Assembly (NCBI RefSeq): GCF_902498825.1 | Contig: NZ_LR701459.1 | Span: 3,416,564-3,480,563 of the forward strand | Direction of reading: 5' to 3' | From: Rhizobium sp. EC-SD404 | Lineage (GTDB): Bacteria > Pseudomonadota > Alphaproteobacteria > Rhizobiales > Rhizobiaceae | DNA length: 64,000 nucleotides | Position numbers and translations under genes: made by a program | The notes under the pieces: generated by a model | What the model was told of the DNA's origin: nothing | Databases searched by the model: none | Seen by the model: the letters and a program-made list of their open reading frames with translations, nothing else | Shown here: positions 1-8,754 of the stretch, piece by piece | Layout of the letters: every line of letters begins with the position of its first letter | Position numbering within the stretch: the first letter of the stretch is position 1

Positions 1-817
1 GGTCCGCGTAATTCATCACCGCGATGGCGCCATCCTGGCCGGAAGCGATGATCTGGCCGATGAGGAGATTGATCTGCGTGATGCCGCCGGTAATGGCGGC
101 CGGCAGGGCCAGCCACAGCAGGCGCTTGACCGCCGGTGTCGGGCGCGGAACACGAAGGCCGATCTTGAAGTGTTCGCGGCGCACGCCCCAGACGATGGCG
201 CCCAGTTGTACGAACCCGGCGACGACGACGCCCCAGGAAAGCGCGAGCCCAAGTCCCTCTTCGTCCTGGCCAAGCGCCATGGCGATGAGGATCGCTCCGA
301 CCATCACGAAATTCAGCAGGATCGGGACGAAGGCTGCCAGGAAATATCGGCGAAACGCGTTCAATATTCCCGAGAACATCGCCACCAGCGACATGGCGGC
401 GAGATACGGGAACATGATCCGCGTCATCGTCACCGTCAGATCGAACTTATCCGGCGTGTCGGCAAAGCGCGGAGCGACGATCGTGCCGACCAGAAACGGC
501 ATGAAGATCATCGCAAGCGCAGAGAGCGCGAGCAGGATGAAGATCAGGACCGAGAAGACCTGCTCGGCGAAATCCCTCGCCGCGGCACGCCCCCCGCCTT
601 CAAGCTGCTTTGCGAAGAGCGGGACGAAAGCCGAGTTGAAGGCGCCCTCGGCAAACAGGCGACGAAACAGATTCGGGAAGCGGAACGCCGCATAGAATGC
701 ATCGGCGACAGGGCCGGCGCCGAGCGTGCTGGCGATCAAGGCCTCGCGCACGAACCCCATGACGCGGCTGCCCATGGTCGCTCCGCCGACGGTGGCAAAT
801 TTGGCAATCAGACCCAT
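1..817 (-). CDS. murJ: MurJ lipid II flippase, N-terminal part (cut by window edge)
   Basis: MurJ (MviN) is the inner-membrane MOP-fold flippase that moves lipid II to the periplasm for peptidoglycan synthesis. Only about the first 272 residues of a protein usually near 520 are inside the window; the rest runs off the left edge. The translation opens MGLIAKFATVGGATMGSRVM and continues with AFRFPNLFRRLFAEG and FNSAFVPLF, a signature of the family, followed by alternating hydrophobic helices. The start is the ATG at 817, seven bases after the glnD stop, which suggests coupling. A glnD-murJ order is usual in Rhizobiales, with trpS often next. Confidence 0.93.
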   Translation of the reverse strand, partial: MGLIAKFATVGGATMGSRVMGFVREALIASTLGAGPVADAFYAAFRFPNLFRRLFAEGAFNSAFVPLFAKQLEGGGRAAARDFAEQVFSVLIFILLALSALAMIFMPFLVGTIVAPRFADTPDKFDLTVTMTRIMFPYLAAMSLVAMFSGILNAFRRYFLAAFVPILLNFVMVGAILIAMALGQDEEGLGLALSWGVVVAGFVQLGAIVWGVRREHFKIGLRVPRPTPAVKRLLWLALPAAITGGITQINLLIGQIIASGQDGAIAVMNYAD

Positions 818-823
818 GGCGGT

Positions 824-3667
824 TCAGGCTTTCAAGCGGCGCGCCGGCGTGCGGCGTGTCGATGGCGGTGCGACCATTCCGTTCGGCATACGCTCGCGTG
901 CTTCGTCTTCGACATTCGCCATCACCGCCTTCAGCCGCGCGATAATGTTGGCTTGTCGCGTTTCGGAGACGATCTTGTGGCCGACGAGGTCGGTGACGTA
1001 AAAATTGTCGATGACTTTTTCGCCGAAGGTCGAGACATGGGCGGACGCGATGTCGAGCGACAGGTCGGACAAGACCGCGGTTATGCCGGCGAGAAGTCCC
1101 GTCCGATCCAGCCCTTCCACTTCGATGACGGTAAATTTGTTCGACAGCGAATTCGATATCGTCACCGCCGGCGCTACCCGGAAGGCGTGCGATTTGCGCG
1201 GCTGCTTCGATTTCGGCGCGATCACATCGGGAAGACGCTTCTTGCCGGACAGCATGTCCTCGATCAGGCGGCCGATGCTGGTCGCCCGGCGGATTTCGTC
1301 GGCATCGTCCTTAAACTCGCGGTTGATCAGGATCGTGTCGAGTGCGCGGCCGTCGGATGTCGTGAAGATCTGCGCGTCGGCGATGTTGGCCCCCGCAGCG
1401 GCACAGGCACCGGCGACCAGCGTCAACAGGCGGGGATGGTCGGGCGACAAGACGGTGATTTCGGTGATCGCGTGGAAGGAATGCGTTCGCACCATGGTCG
1501 CGAGCACGCGGCCTTCGCGATCGGCCTCGCGTACGAAGTCGGCATGCCGGATCTGGTCGTCGAGTTCGGTCGAAAGAAGATAGGGCTCATAATGCAGGCC
1601 GAGATAGCGTTGGCGGTCCGCCTCTTCCCAGGAGGCGAGCGCCTTGGCCAATTGCTCCGACGCAAACAGAGCGCGCTCCCGGCGCGAGACCTCCGAAAAG
1701 CCGCCGGACAGCATCAGCTCGGTTTCGTAATAGAGCGTGCGCAGGAGCTGGCCTTTCCAGCCGTTCCAGACGCCGGGGCCGACCGCGCGGATATCGCAGA
1801 CGGTCAGGATCAGAAGCAGCTTGAGCCGATCGAGCGACTGCACGATCTGCGCGAAATCCTCGATGGTCTTGCGGTCGTTCAGGTCGCGCGCCTGCGCGAT
1901 CATCGACATCTTGAGATGGACCTCGATCAGCCATGCCACCAGCTCGGTCTGCTTCGGCGAGAGACCGAGCCGCGGACAAAGCTTGCGCGCAACGCGGGCG
2001 CCGGCGATGGAATGATCCTCCGGGCGACCCTTGGCGACATCGTGCAGAAATATGGCGACGTAGAGCGCCTGCCGCTCCTCGATATTCGGCATCAGGCTCG
2101 ATGCCAGGGGATGGGCATCGTTGTCGCGGCCATTATCGATATCGGACAACACGCCGACGGTGCGGATCAGGTGCTCGTCGACCGTGTAATGATGATACAT
2201 GTTGAACTGCATCATCGCGACGATCTTGCCGAATTCCGGGATGAACCTACCCAGAAGACCTGCTTCGTTCATGCGCCTGAGGATCAGCGCGGGATCACGG
2301 CGCGAGGTGAGGATCGACAGGAACAGCCGGTTGGCCTCCGCGTCTTCGCGAAGCTCGTTCTTCACGAGCCGCAGCGACCGCGTGACCCGCTTCAACGCAT
2401 CGGGATGGAATTCGAGCCCGTTGATATCGGCCAGATGAAAGAGGCGGATCAGGTTCACCGGATCGCGCTTGAACACATCCTTGTCGGCAATGGTGATGCG
2501 GCCCCGATCTTCCAGGAAATCCAGCGTGCCGGCAATCTTGCGCGTGCGTGCGGTGAAGCGCGAGATCATCGCCGTGATGCCCGGCGCTTCTTTCGCCTGC
2601 TGGTCCTCGAGTTCTGCGCAGAGGATGCGCGTCAGGTCGCCCACATCCTTCGCCACGAGGAAATAGTGCTTCATGAAACGTTCGACGGCGGAGAGGCCCG
2701 GATGATCGTGGTAACCGAGTGCCTCGGCGATCTCGCGCTGGATGTCGAAGGCGAGCCGCTCTTCCGCCTTGCCTGTGAGGAAATGCATCTGGCAGCGCAC
2801 CGCCCAGAGAAAATCCTCTGCCTTCTTGAAGACCTTGAACTCGCCCTTGGACAGGACGCCGAGCTTCACGAGCTCCGCCTCGTCATCGATGCGGTAGAAG
2901 TATTTGGCGATCCAGAACAGCGTGTTGAGGTCTCGCAGGCCGCCCTTGCCTTCCTTGACGTTCGGCTCGACAAGGTAACGCGTGTCGCCCGACTTGCGGT
3001 GGCGCTGGTCGCGTTCGGCGAGCTTCGCTTCGATGAATTCCGGTGCGGTCGATCGCACCACCTGCGTGTCGAAACGCTCGGTCAGTGCATCGAACAGCGC
3101 GGCGGCCCCACAGATGCGGCGCGCTTCGAGGATCGCGGTGCGGATGGTGATGTCGCTGCGCGACAGGCGAATGCATTCGTCGATCGTGCGCGTAGCGTGG
3201 CCGACCTTGAAGCCCATGTCCCAAAGCACGTAGAGCACGAACTGGGCGACGTCCTCCTCCCGCCCCGAGCGGCGGTCGGCGAGAATGAAGAGCAGGTCGA
3301 TGTCGGAGCCCGGCGCCAGAGTGCCGCGGCCATACCCGCCGACGGCTGCCACCGTCATCCCATCGCCGGCGCCCGCACCCGAACTCGGCGTCGGATAGGC
3401 ATGCGTCGTCGCATAATCAAAGAGCGCGGTGATGATCGTGTCCTGGAGATGCGATATCCGCGCTGCACAGAGCAGGCCGGAGCCATCGTTTTCCAGGAGC
3501 GAGCGCGCCTTTTCGCGGCCTTCGCTGCTCACACGACGCATCTCGGCCAGAAGAGCCGCACGTGCCGCCGGCGTCGCGCCACCATGCTCGGCAGCAATGG
3601 CCGAAACGGCCCGGGCCAGCGCAGGGGCGTCGACGATTTGCGTGAACTTCATGTCGTGCTGCGTCAT
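824..3667 (-). CDS. glnD: Bifunctional PII uridylyltransferase / uridylyl-removing enzyme GlnD
   Basis: GlnD senses glutamine and adds UMP to, or removes it from, PII proteins (GlnB/GlnK), controlling glutamine synthetase adenylylation and NtrBC. The 947 residues fit the family. The nucleotidyltransferase signature [18 protein letters not shown] lies near residues 110-127. An HD hydrolase domain with FLHDVAKG sits past the middle, and two ACT domains occupy the last quarter, the second opening [17 protein letters not shown]. The gene lies directly upstream of murJ on the same strand. The usual Rhizobiales upstream neighbour mutS is not here; it is about 39 kb away on the other strand. Confidence 0.96.
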   Translation of the reverse strand: MTQHDMKFTQIVDAPALARAVSAIAAEHGGATPAARAALLAEMRRVSSEGREKARSLLENDGSGLLCAARISHLQDTIITALFDYATTHAYPTPSSGAGAGDGMTVAAVGGYGRGTLAPGSDIDLLFILADRRSGREEDVAQFVLYVLWDMGFKVGHATRTIDECIRLSRSDITIRTAILEARRICGAAALFDALTERFDTQVVRSTAPEFIEAKLAERDQRHRKSGDTRYLVEPNVKEGKGGLRDLNTLFWIAKYFYRIDDEAELVKLGVLSKGEFKVFKKAEDFLWAVRCQMHFLTGKAEERLAFDIQREIAEALGYHDHPGLSAVERFMKHYFLVAKDVGDLTRILCAELEDQQAKEAPGITAMISRFTARTRKIAGTLDFLEDRGRITIADKDVFKRDPVNLIRLFHLADINGLEFHPDALKRVTRSLRLVKNELREDAEANRLFLSILTSRRDPALILRRMNEAGLLGRFIPEFGKIVAMMQFNMYHHYTVDEHLIRTVGVLSDIDNGRDNDAHPLASSLMPNIEERQALYVAIFLHDVAKGRPEDHSIAGARVARKLCPRLGLSPKQTELVAWLIEVHLKMSMIAQARDLNDRKTIEDFAQIVQSLDRLKLLLILTVCDIRAVGPGVWNGWKGQLLRTLYYETELMLSGGFSEVSRRERALFASEQLAKALASWEEADRQRYLGLHYEPYLLSTELDDQIRHADFVREADREGRVLATMVRTHSFHAITEITVLSPDHPRLLTLVAGACAAAGANIADAQIFTTSDGRALDTILINREFKDDADEIRRATSIGRLIEDMLSGKKRLPDVIAPKSKQPRKSHAFRVAPAVTISNSLSNKFTVIEVEGLDRTGLLAGITAVLSDLSLDIASAHVSTFGEKVIDNFYVTDLVGHKIVSETRQANIIARLKAVMANVEDEARERMPNGMVAPPSTRRTPARRLKA

Positions 3668-3738
3668 GGAATCATGCCGGCCCCAGTTTCCCAGAAGCGC
3701 TATAGCCTATCTCGATGCTCGGGCGCCATTGCGGCCTG

Positions 3739-4689
3739 TCAGGAATAGGTCGCAAGGCGATCCGTCAAAAGATCGAAGAAGCCCGCGGCATCGACGTCAC
3801 GCATCACTGTGGCGTTCGGCAGCCGGTCGGTGACGTGCCACCAATCGACGACCGTCATGCCGCGCGTCAGCTCAGACGCAGTCTCGATCTCGACATTGCA
3901 GACGCGGCCGGAAAAGAGGTCGGGCCGCAGCAGATAAGCGATCACGCAAGGATCATGCAGCGGCGCGCCATCGGAGCCGTATTTCTGCTCGTCGAAACGC
4001 TCGAAGAACACCAGCATCTCCGCGAGAGCCTGCGTAGCCTTCGAAGGGAGCGCGGCGATGGCCTCCGTGCGGGCACGGGTGGTGAGAACCTTGTGCGTGA
4101 CGTCGAGCGGCATCATCACGATCGGCACGCCGGCACGAAAGACCACGTCCGCCGCTTCGGGGTCGACATAGATGTTGAATTCGGCGGCGGGCGTGATGTT
4201 GCCGCCTTCGAAGAAACCGCCGCCCATCAGGACGATCTCGGCAATGCGGCCGGCGATCTCCGGTGCCTTTTGAAGCGCCAGCGCCAGATTGGTGAGCGGC
4301 CCCAGCGCACAGAGCGTGACCGTGCCGGCCTCCTCGGCGCGCAGCGTGCGGATGATGAAATCGACCGCGCCTTCGTCCTGAAGCTTCAGGACGGGCTCAT
4401 CGAGTAGCGGACCGTCGAGTCCCGTCTTGCCGTGGACGTGTTCCGCGGTCACCAGCGGCCGCGTCAGTGGTCCATGGGCACCCGCATAAACGGGGATGTC
4501 GTCACGCCCTGCCAGTTCACAGATGATCAGCGCGTTGCGGGTCGTCCAGTCGAGTGGAACGTTGCCGGCAACGGTCGTGATGCCGAGAATGTCCAATTCT
4601 GGGCTTGCCAGCGCCAGCAGGATCGCCGCCGCGTCGTCCTGCCCCGGGTCGGTGTCGATGATGATCTTGCGCGTCGTGCCACTTTGCAT
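3739..4689 (-). CDS. Inosine-uridine preferring nucleoside hydrolase family protein
   Basis: A 316-residue member of the IunH family, which splits ribonucleosides into base and ribose using a bound calcium ion. The N-terminal calcium and ribose site IIIDTDPGQDDAAAI is at residues 9-23, with the expected aspartates. GNVPLDWTTRNAL and the later EFNIYVDPEAADVVF are also family motifs. The exact substrate (purine, pyrimidine or mixed) cannot be read from sequence. It lies 71 bases upstream of glnD on the same strand and is probably its own unit. Released ribose could feed the ribokinase at 52.3 kb. Confidence 0.9.
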   Translation of the reverse strand: MQSGTTRKIIIDTDPGQDDAAAILLALASPELDILGITTVAGNVPLDWTTRNALIICELAGRDDIPVYAGAHGPLTRPLVTAEHVHGKTGLDGPLLDEPVLKLQDEGAVDFIIRTLRAEEAGTVTLCALGPLTNLALALQKAPEIAGRIAEIVLMGGGFFEGGNITPAAEFNIYVDPEAADVVFRAGVPIVMMPLDVTHKVLTTRARTEAIAALPSKATQALAEMLVFFERFDEQKYGSDGAPLHDPCVIAYLLRPDLFSGRVCNVEIETASELTRGMTVVDWWHVTDRLPNATVMRDVDAAGFFDLLTDRLATYS

Positions 4690-4756
4690 GTCGTTTCAGG
4701 TCCAGATCGCTTCTTTCCGGCAACGCCTATCCTCGCCGACGGCTCGCCGCAAGACG

Positions 4757-4787
4757 CTTGCAGTGCAGCAATCCCCCACCCATATTG
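4757..4787 (+). promoter_or_regulatory. Candidate RpoH (sigma-32) promoter of hsp20
   Basis: CTTGCA at 4757-4762, a 16-base spacer, then CCCATATTG at 4779-4787. This resembles the heat-shock pattern of a CTTG -35 and a CCCATAT-like -10. It lies about 70 bases before the Hsp20 start, where such a promoter is expected. Assigned by eye; no transcript start is known. Confidence 0.45.
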
Positions 4788-4794
4788 AGAGCAA

Positions 4795-4820
4795 CGGAGA
4801 TGCCGCCTTTAGGGTCTCCG
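4795..4820 (+). other. Stem-loop in the hsp20 leader
   Basis: CGGAGA at 4795-4800 pairs with TCTCCG at 4815-4820 around a 14-base loop that has further short complementarity. It falls in the predicted untranslated leader between the heat-shock-like promoter and the Hsp20 start. Small heat-shock leaders in rhizobia often fold as RNA thermometers (ROSE type). I do not see the ROSE anti-Shine-Dalgarno hairpin clearly, so this is only a structure to test. Confidence 0.25.
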
Positions 4821-4855
4821 CCTGAATGGTCGCTTCGTGCAAGGACTGGCAGACG

Positions 4856-5281
4856 ATGTCGCGCATAACTCCCTTTTCGAGCCCGCTGCTGCTCGGCTTC
4901 GATACGATGGAAAAGACGCTGGAGCGTCTTGCCAAGGCGAGTGATGGCTATCCGCCCTACAATATTGAGCGGATCGCCCCGCGTGACGGCATCGGAGACC
5001 GGTTGCGCATCACGGTGGCCGTCGCAGGTTTCAGCGACGACCAGCTGGATGTGACCACCGAAGAGAACCAACTGATCATCCGCGGCCGTCAGGTCGATAC
5101 CGAAGAGCGCGACTATCTGCATCGCGGCATCGCCGCGCGACAGTTCCAACGCGTTTTTGTGTTGGCGGATGGGATCGAAGTTCTCTCTGCGGAGTTGAAC
5201 AATGGGCTTCTTTCCATTGATCTTGCCCGTCCGGAACCGCAGCGACTGGTGAAGAAAATTAATATTTCGGTTCGAGACTGA
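4856..5281 (+). CDS. Hsp20/alpha-crystallin small heat-shock protein (IbpA type)
   Basis: An ATP-independent holdase chaperone that binds unfolding proteins in the cytoplasm. The chosen start MSRITPFSSPLLLGFDTMEK gives 141 residues and has an AAGGA ribosome-binding site at 4841-4845, ten bases upstream; an in-frame ATG at 4826 is less likely. The opening resembles IbpA proteins. The alpha-crystallin domain covers roughly residues 30-135, with VAVAGFSDDQLDV and a late GLLSIDLARP strand. It is followed 54 bases later by a DUF1150 gene, a common pairing in Rhizobiales. A heat-shock-like promoter precedes it. Confidence 0.93.
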   Translation: MSRITPFSSPLLLGFDTMEKTLERLAKASDGYPPYNIERIAPRDGIGDRLRITVAVAGFSDDQLDVTTEENQLIIRGRQVDTEERDYLHRGIAARQFQRVFVLADGIEVLSAELNNGLLSIDLARPEPQRLVKKINISVRD

Positions 5282-5335
5282 AATATGCAGGGCGCGAGTC
5301 GATCTTCGATCGAGCGGCCCGTTTGGAGAAATGCC

Positions 5336-5623
5336 ATGGCTTTCAAGGAATTGACATCGCGAGATGCCGCCGGCGCCGAGCTGGCAGCGAAGATCACCGC
5401 GAACGAGCTTGCCGATCTCGGCAATGGCGAGGTCGGCTACATCCGGAAGATGCGGTCGGAAGACGTGTCCAAGAAATTCCCCCAAGCGCCCGACCTTGAG
5501 CCCGGGCTCGACCTTTGGGGCCTGTTCGGGGCCGACGGTACGCCGATCCTTCTGAGCGACAGCAGGTCCAGCGCCTTCTTCAAGGCAGCCGAGAACGATC
5601 TGAGCACCGTTAGCGTCCACTGA
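5336..5623 (+). CDS. DUF1150 family protein paired with Hsp20
   Basis: A 95-residue cytoplasmic protein with no signal peptide or membrane segment, matching the alphaproteobacterial DUF1150 family through ADLGNGEVGYIRKM, the central LDLWGLFGADGTPI and the following ILLSDSR. The start at 5336 has a GGAGA site six bases upstream; the earlier in-frame ATG at 5285 lacks one. The function is unknown. Its constant position after hsp20 suggests co-expression and a role as a chaperone accessory or stress partner, which is inference. Confidence 0.85.
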   Translation: MAFKELTSRDAAGAELAAKITANELADLGNGEVGYIRKMRSEDVSKKFPQAPDLEPGLDLWGLFGADGTPILLSDSRSSAFFKAAENDLSTVSVH

Positions 5624-5642
5624 CGCACGGGTTCTCTGCAGC

Positions 5643-5673
5643 GAAAGGTCGACGTATTCTGCGTCGGCCTTTC
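5643..5673. terminator. Hairpin between convergent DUF1150 gene and ptsN
   Basis: GAAAGGTCGACG (5643-5654) and CGTCGGCCTTTC (5662-5673) form a 12-base stem with one T-G wobble and a 7-base loop. It lies between two convergent genes. There is no long T tract, so it may be a bidirectional terminator or an RNA-end stabiliser. Confidence 0.5.
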
Positions 5674-5677
5674 GACG

Positions 5678-6142
5678 TCAGGCCGCGTTGGACGCCTCGT
5701 CCTGGGTCAGGAATGTGTAAATGGCCGACGCCTGGTCACTGGCTCTCAGCTTTGCGACCGTATCGGAATCACGCAGAACGCGCGCGATGCGCGACAGTGC
5801 CTTCAAGTGATCCGCACCCGCCCCTTCCGGAGCTAGCAGCAGGAAAACGAGATCGACCGGCTGATCGTCGAGCGCTTCGAAATCGATCGGCTGATCGAGA
5901 CGCGCAAAGACGCCCACGATCCCGGTCAACGTCGTCAACTTGCCATGGGGTATGGCGATGCCGTTCCCCACGCCGGTTGAGCCGAGCCTTTCGCGCTGAA
6001 GGATGACCTCGAAGATTTCCCGTTCGGTCAATCCGGTAATTTGGGCGGCTTTCGAAGCCAGCTCCTGGAGGAGCTGTTTCTTCGAGTTTGCCTTGAGCGC
6101 GGGTATCACCGCGTCCGGGGCAAGCAGATCAGCCAAAGCCAT
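5678..6142 (-). CDS. ptsN: PTS IIA-like nitrogen regulatory protein PtsN (EIIA-Ntr)
   Basis: The terminal phosphate acceptor of the nitrogen PTS (PtsP-PtsO-PtsN), which controls potassium transport, carbon storage and stress responses through its phosphorylation state. The 154 residues form one PTS EIIA type-2 domain. The phosphorylated histidine is His66 in NGIAIPHGKL, and the usual LVFLLLAPEGAGADHLKAL follows. It is the last gene of the conserved run rpoN-hpf-ptsN, 75 bases after hpf. Confidence 0.95.
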   Translation of the reverse strand: MALADLLAPDAVIPALKANSKKQLLQELASKAAQITGLTEREIFEVILQRERLGSTGVGNGIAIPHGKLTTLTGIVGVFARLDQPIDFEALDDQPVDLVFLLLAPEGAGADHLKALSRIARVLRDSDTVAKLRASDQASAIYTFLTQDEASNAA

Positions 6143-6217
6143 TCCTATTCCTCGCGTATCATCCCGGCGACATCGAACGTCCGCCCCGCAACGGGGCGGA
6201 CGAAACGCATCAATTCG

Positions 6218-6793
6218 TCAGGATTTATTGTTGGCTGCGTCGACCCAGCCAATGTTGCCATCTGTCCGGCGGTAAACCACGTTGAGGGCATCGTTGCCGG
6301 CATTGCGAAAAATCAGAACCGGTTCATCTGTCATGTCCAGCGCCATGACTGCGCTTGCGACCGACATGGTTCTTACCACTTTTGAGCTCTCGGCGACAAT
6401 GACCGGGGCATAATCCTCAGGAATTTCGTCATCGTCATCGTTGCCGCTGTCCATCACGGTGTAGGGCAGCTCCATCATCTTGCTCTGGCCGTTGCCTGCG
6501 TGATGATCCTTGAGACGGCGCTTGTAACGGCGAAGCCGCTTTTCCAAGCGCTCCGAAGCGCCATCAAACGCGAAATGCGGTTCCTGACCTTCCCCCGTCG
6601 CCTGCATTACCACGCCCGTATCGAGATGAATCTTGCAGTCGGCGGTGAAGCGCGACCCGGATTTCTCGACGGTCACCTGGCTGGAATATCCTCCGTCGAA
6701 ATACTTGCTGACTGCATCCTGGATCTTGTCCTCGATCCTTGTGCGGAATGCTTCGCCGATTTCCATATGTTTTCCAGACACGCGCACGCTCAT
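6218..6793 (-). CDS. hpf: Ribosome hibernation-promoting factor, long form
   Basis: HPF/RaiA-type factor that inactivates and dimerises ribosomes in stationary phase or starvation. The 191 residues make it the long form. An N-terminal S30AE domain (about 1-105, opening MSVRVSGKHMEIGEAFRTRI) is followed by a linker and a C-terminal dimerisation domain (about 130-185, with MALDMTDEPVLIFRN and DGNIGWVDA). It lies between rpoN and ptsN. A 258-base gap separates it from rpoN, so it may have its own promoter. Confidence 0.94.
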   Translation of the reverse strand: MSVRVSGKHMEIGEAFRTRIEDKIQDAVSKYFDGGYSSQVTVEKSGSRFTADCKIHLDTGVVMQATGEGQEPHFAFDGASERLEKRLRRYKRRLKDHHAGNGQSKMMELPYTVMDSGNDDDDEIPEDYAPVIVAESSKVVRTMSVASAVMALDMTDEPVLIFRNAGNDALNVVYRRTDGNIGWVDAANNKS

Positions 6794-7051
6794 GGAGAGC
6801 CCTTTCTTATTCTGTGACTTGCGGGTGTCAGCTTATGCCAAGGTCGTGCGCCATCCAAGCGCAGACCTCTCAATCGGTCCGGTCCTTCGCGGCACGCGGC
6901 TCGCGTATTTCTTCCGGCCATCGGCGGTTGTCGTTTTTCGGATCGCAGCCGCACGCCTTGCGCACGGCCGGTTCCACGAATGGCCGGGCGTGTACGCGTC
7001 GCAGAATGCCCTGTCAAGCAAGGCCGAATGACGCTCGAAGCGGTTGAACCG
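6794..7051. other. Gap between rpoN and hpf, no recognised element
   Basis: This is the largest gene-free stretch in the window. It contains only short open frames of arginine- and proline-rich composition without homologous features, and no convincing promoter. A minus-strand TTGGCATAAGCTGAC (6827-6841) is a weak partial match to a sigma-54 site. Confidence 0.4.
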
Positions 7052-8629
7052 TTAGGAAGCGATGCTCGCCATGAGCGCCTTCTTTTCCCTCCGGCGTTGG
7101 ACCGACGAGGGAATATTCATCGATTCCCGATACTTCGCGACGGTCCTGCGGGCGAGATCGATGCCCCGATTCTTCAGCACTTTGACGATGTCGTCATCGG
7201 AAAGAACCGCATCTGCCTCTTCCGCTCCGATCATTTTTCGAATCGTCTGGCGTACCGCCTCGGCCGAATGGGCATCGCCCCCTTCGGAGGATGCGATCGA
7301 GACTGTGAAGAAGTATTTCAGCTCGAACACGCCGCGGGGCGTCATCATGTATTTGTTCGAGGTGACGCGACTGACGGTCGATTCATGCATGCCGATCGCG
7401 TCGGCGACCGCGCGCAGATTGAGCGGCCGCAGATGGCTTACGCCGTGCAGAAGGAATGCGTCCTGCTGGCGGACGATCTCGCTCGCCACCTTCATGATCG
7501 TTCGGGCGCGCTGATCCAGGCTGCGCGTCAGCCAATTCGCGCTTTGCAGGCATTCGGCGAGGAAGGCCTGATCTTCCGGCTTTTTGCCAGCGATGCGGCT
7601 TACATGGGCGTAATAGGTCTGGTTGACGAGAACGCGCGGAAGCGCATCGGGGCTCAGTTCCACGTGCCAGCCGCCCTCCGCAGCCTGCCGGACCATGACA
7701 TCGGGCACGATCGTTTCGACGCTGCCCTTCTGAAACGCCAGGCCCGGCTTGGGATCGAGCGCGCGGATCTCGCCGAGCATGTCGAGAATATCCTCGTCGT
7801 CGACACCGCAAAGCTTGCGCAGCGCTGCGAAATCCCGTCGCGCCAGCAATTCGAGGTTTTCCAGCAGGCATGCCATGGCCGGATCGTGTCTATCGCGCGC
7901 TTTGAGCTGAAGCGCGAGGCATTCTTTCAGCGAACGGGCGAAAAGCCCGGGCGGATCCATGCGCTGCAACCGATCGAGGACGGCAGCGATCACGTCTTCC
8001 GAAACGTCAAGTCGTTCCGCCATCGTGCCCGCATCGAAATCAACATAGCCCGCATCGTCGAGATGGTCGGCGATCTCGGCGGCGATGACGCGATGGACGG
8101 GATCGGCGATGGACAGCGCGATTTCCGCCTCGACATGATCGCGCAGCGTCGTTGCCGCCGCCACGAACTCGTCGAGATCATGGACGTCGCCGGCACCGGA
8201 CCCGTTCGCGCCCGGCATCGACTTCCAGCTGTCGAGAAACTCGGGGGACGCGGCTTTCTGCGGCTCGCCGTCGTCTGGGAAGATGTTGTCGTAATTCGCG
8301 TCCAGGCGCTCGGACACGAACTCGCCGTCCGGCGTCAGGCCGTCTTTTGCCCAATCTGCATCGCCATCGGCGAGGCCGCTGTCACTGCCCGCGCCATCGC
8401 GGCTGTCGCCCTCGTCCGACCGGCGCTCGTTCGATCGGCCGAAATCGTTGGCGGGCAGGTCGCCGTCGTCGCCCGCCAGCTCCAGCAGCGGGTTCTTTTC
8501 GACTTCCTGCTCTATGAAACGGTTGAGCTCGATATGCGTCAGCTGCAACAGCCGGATCGACTGAATGAGCTGAGGGGTCATCACCAAGGATTGGCTCTGG
8601 CGCAGTTGCAGGCTTGCCGACAGTGCCAT
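7052..8629 (-). CDS. rpoN: RNA polymerase sigma-54 factor RpoN
   Basis: Sigma-54 recognises -24/-12 promoters and needs AAA+ activators; in rhizobia it serves nitrogen assimilation, C4-dicarboxylate uptake and nitrogen fixation. The start MALSASLQLRQSQSLVMTPQ at 8629 (525 residues) fits the family; an in-frame extension to 8698 is not needed. Region I is glutamine- and leucine-rich, an acidic region II follows (about 55-120), and the RpoN box ARRTVAKYRE is intact at about residues 493-502. It lies downstream of the lpt genes, as in most alphaproteobacteria. Confidence 0.97.
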   Translation of the reverse strand: MALSASLQLRQSQSLVMTPQLIQSIRLLQLTHIELNRFIEQEVEKNPLLELAGDDGDLPANDFGRSNERRSDEGDSRDGAGSDSGLADGDADWAKDGLTPDGEFVSERLDANYDNIFPDDGEPQKAASPEFLDSWKSMPGANGSGAGDVHDLDEFVAAATTLRDHVEAEIALSIADPVHRVIAAEIADHLDDAGYVDFDAGTMAERLDVSEDVIAAVLDRLQRMDPPGLFARSLKECLALQLKARDRHDPAMACLLENLELLARRDFAALRKLCGVDDEDILDMLGEIRALDPKPGLAFQKGSVETIVPDVMVRQAAEGGWHVELSPDALPRVLVNQTYYAHVSRIAGKKPEDQAFLAECLQSANWLTRSLDQRARTIMKVASEIVRQQDAFLLHGVSHLRPLNLRAVADAIGMHESTVSRVTSNKYMMTPRGVFELKYFFTVSIASSEGGDAHSAEAVRQTIRKMIGAEEADAVLSDDDIVKVLKNRGIDLARRTVAKYRESMNIPSSVQRRREKKALMASIAS

Positions 8630-8754
8630 GACTGAAACGAACTCCCGAAACGCTACGCTCCGTGCGCGTTTCCGCACGGCAAATTCAATGTGGCCCAAAA
8701 ATTGCCTTTTTCCCGATCCGGGTCAAGCAAAAGCAGATTTCTGCGACATTGTGC

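Noticed and set aside
170..3748. A 1192-codon open frame on the plus strand opposite glnD
   Set aside because: Its composition is dominated by Arg, Asp, Gly and His and it mirrors the glnD codons. High-GC genes often leave such long antisense frames. GlnD on the minus strand has clear motifs.
6827..6841. Sigma-54-like site TTGGCATAAGCTGAC upstream of hpf (minus strand)
   Set aside because: The -24 half is fair, but the -12 half lacks the TTGC core at the right spacing.
6790..7017. Short minus-strand frame of 75 codons in the rpoN-hpf gap
   Set aside because: The composition is arginine- and proline-rich, it overlaps the hpf start, and it has no recognisable homologue. It does not look coding.
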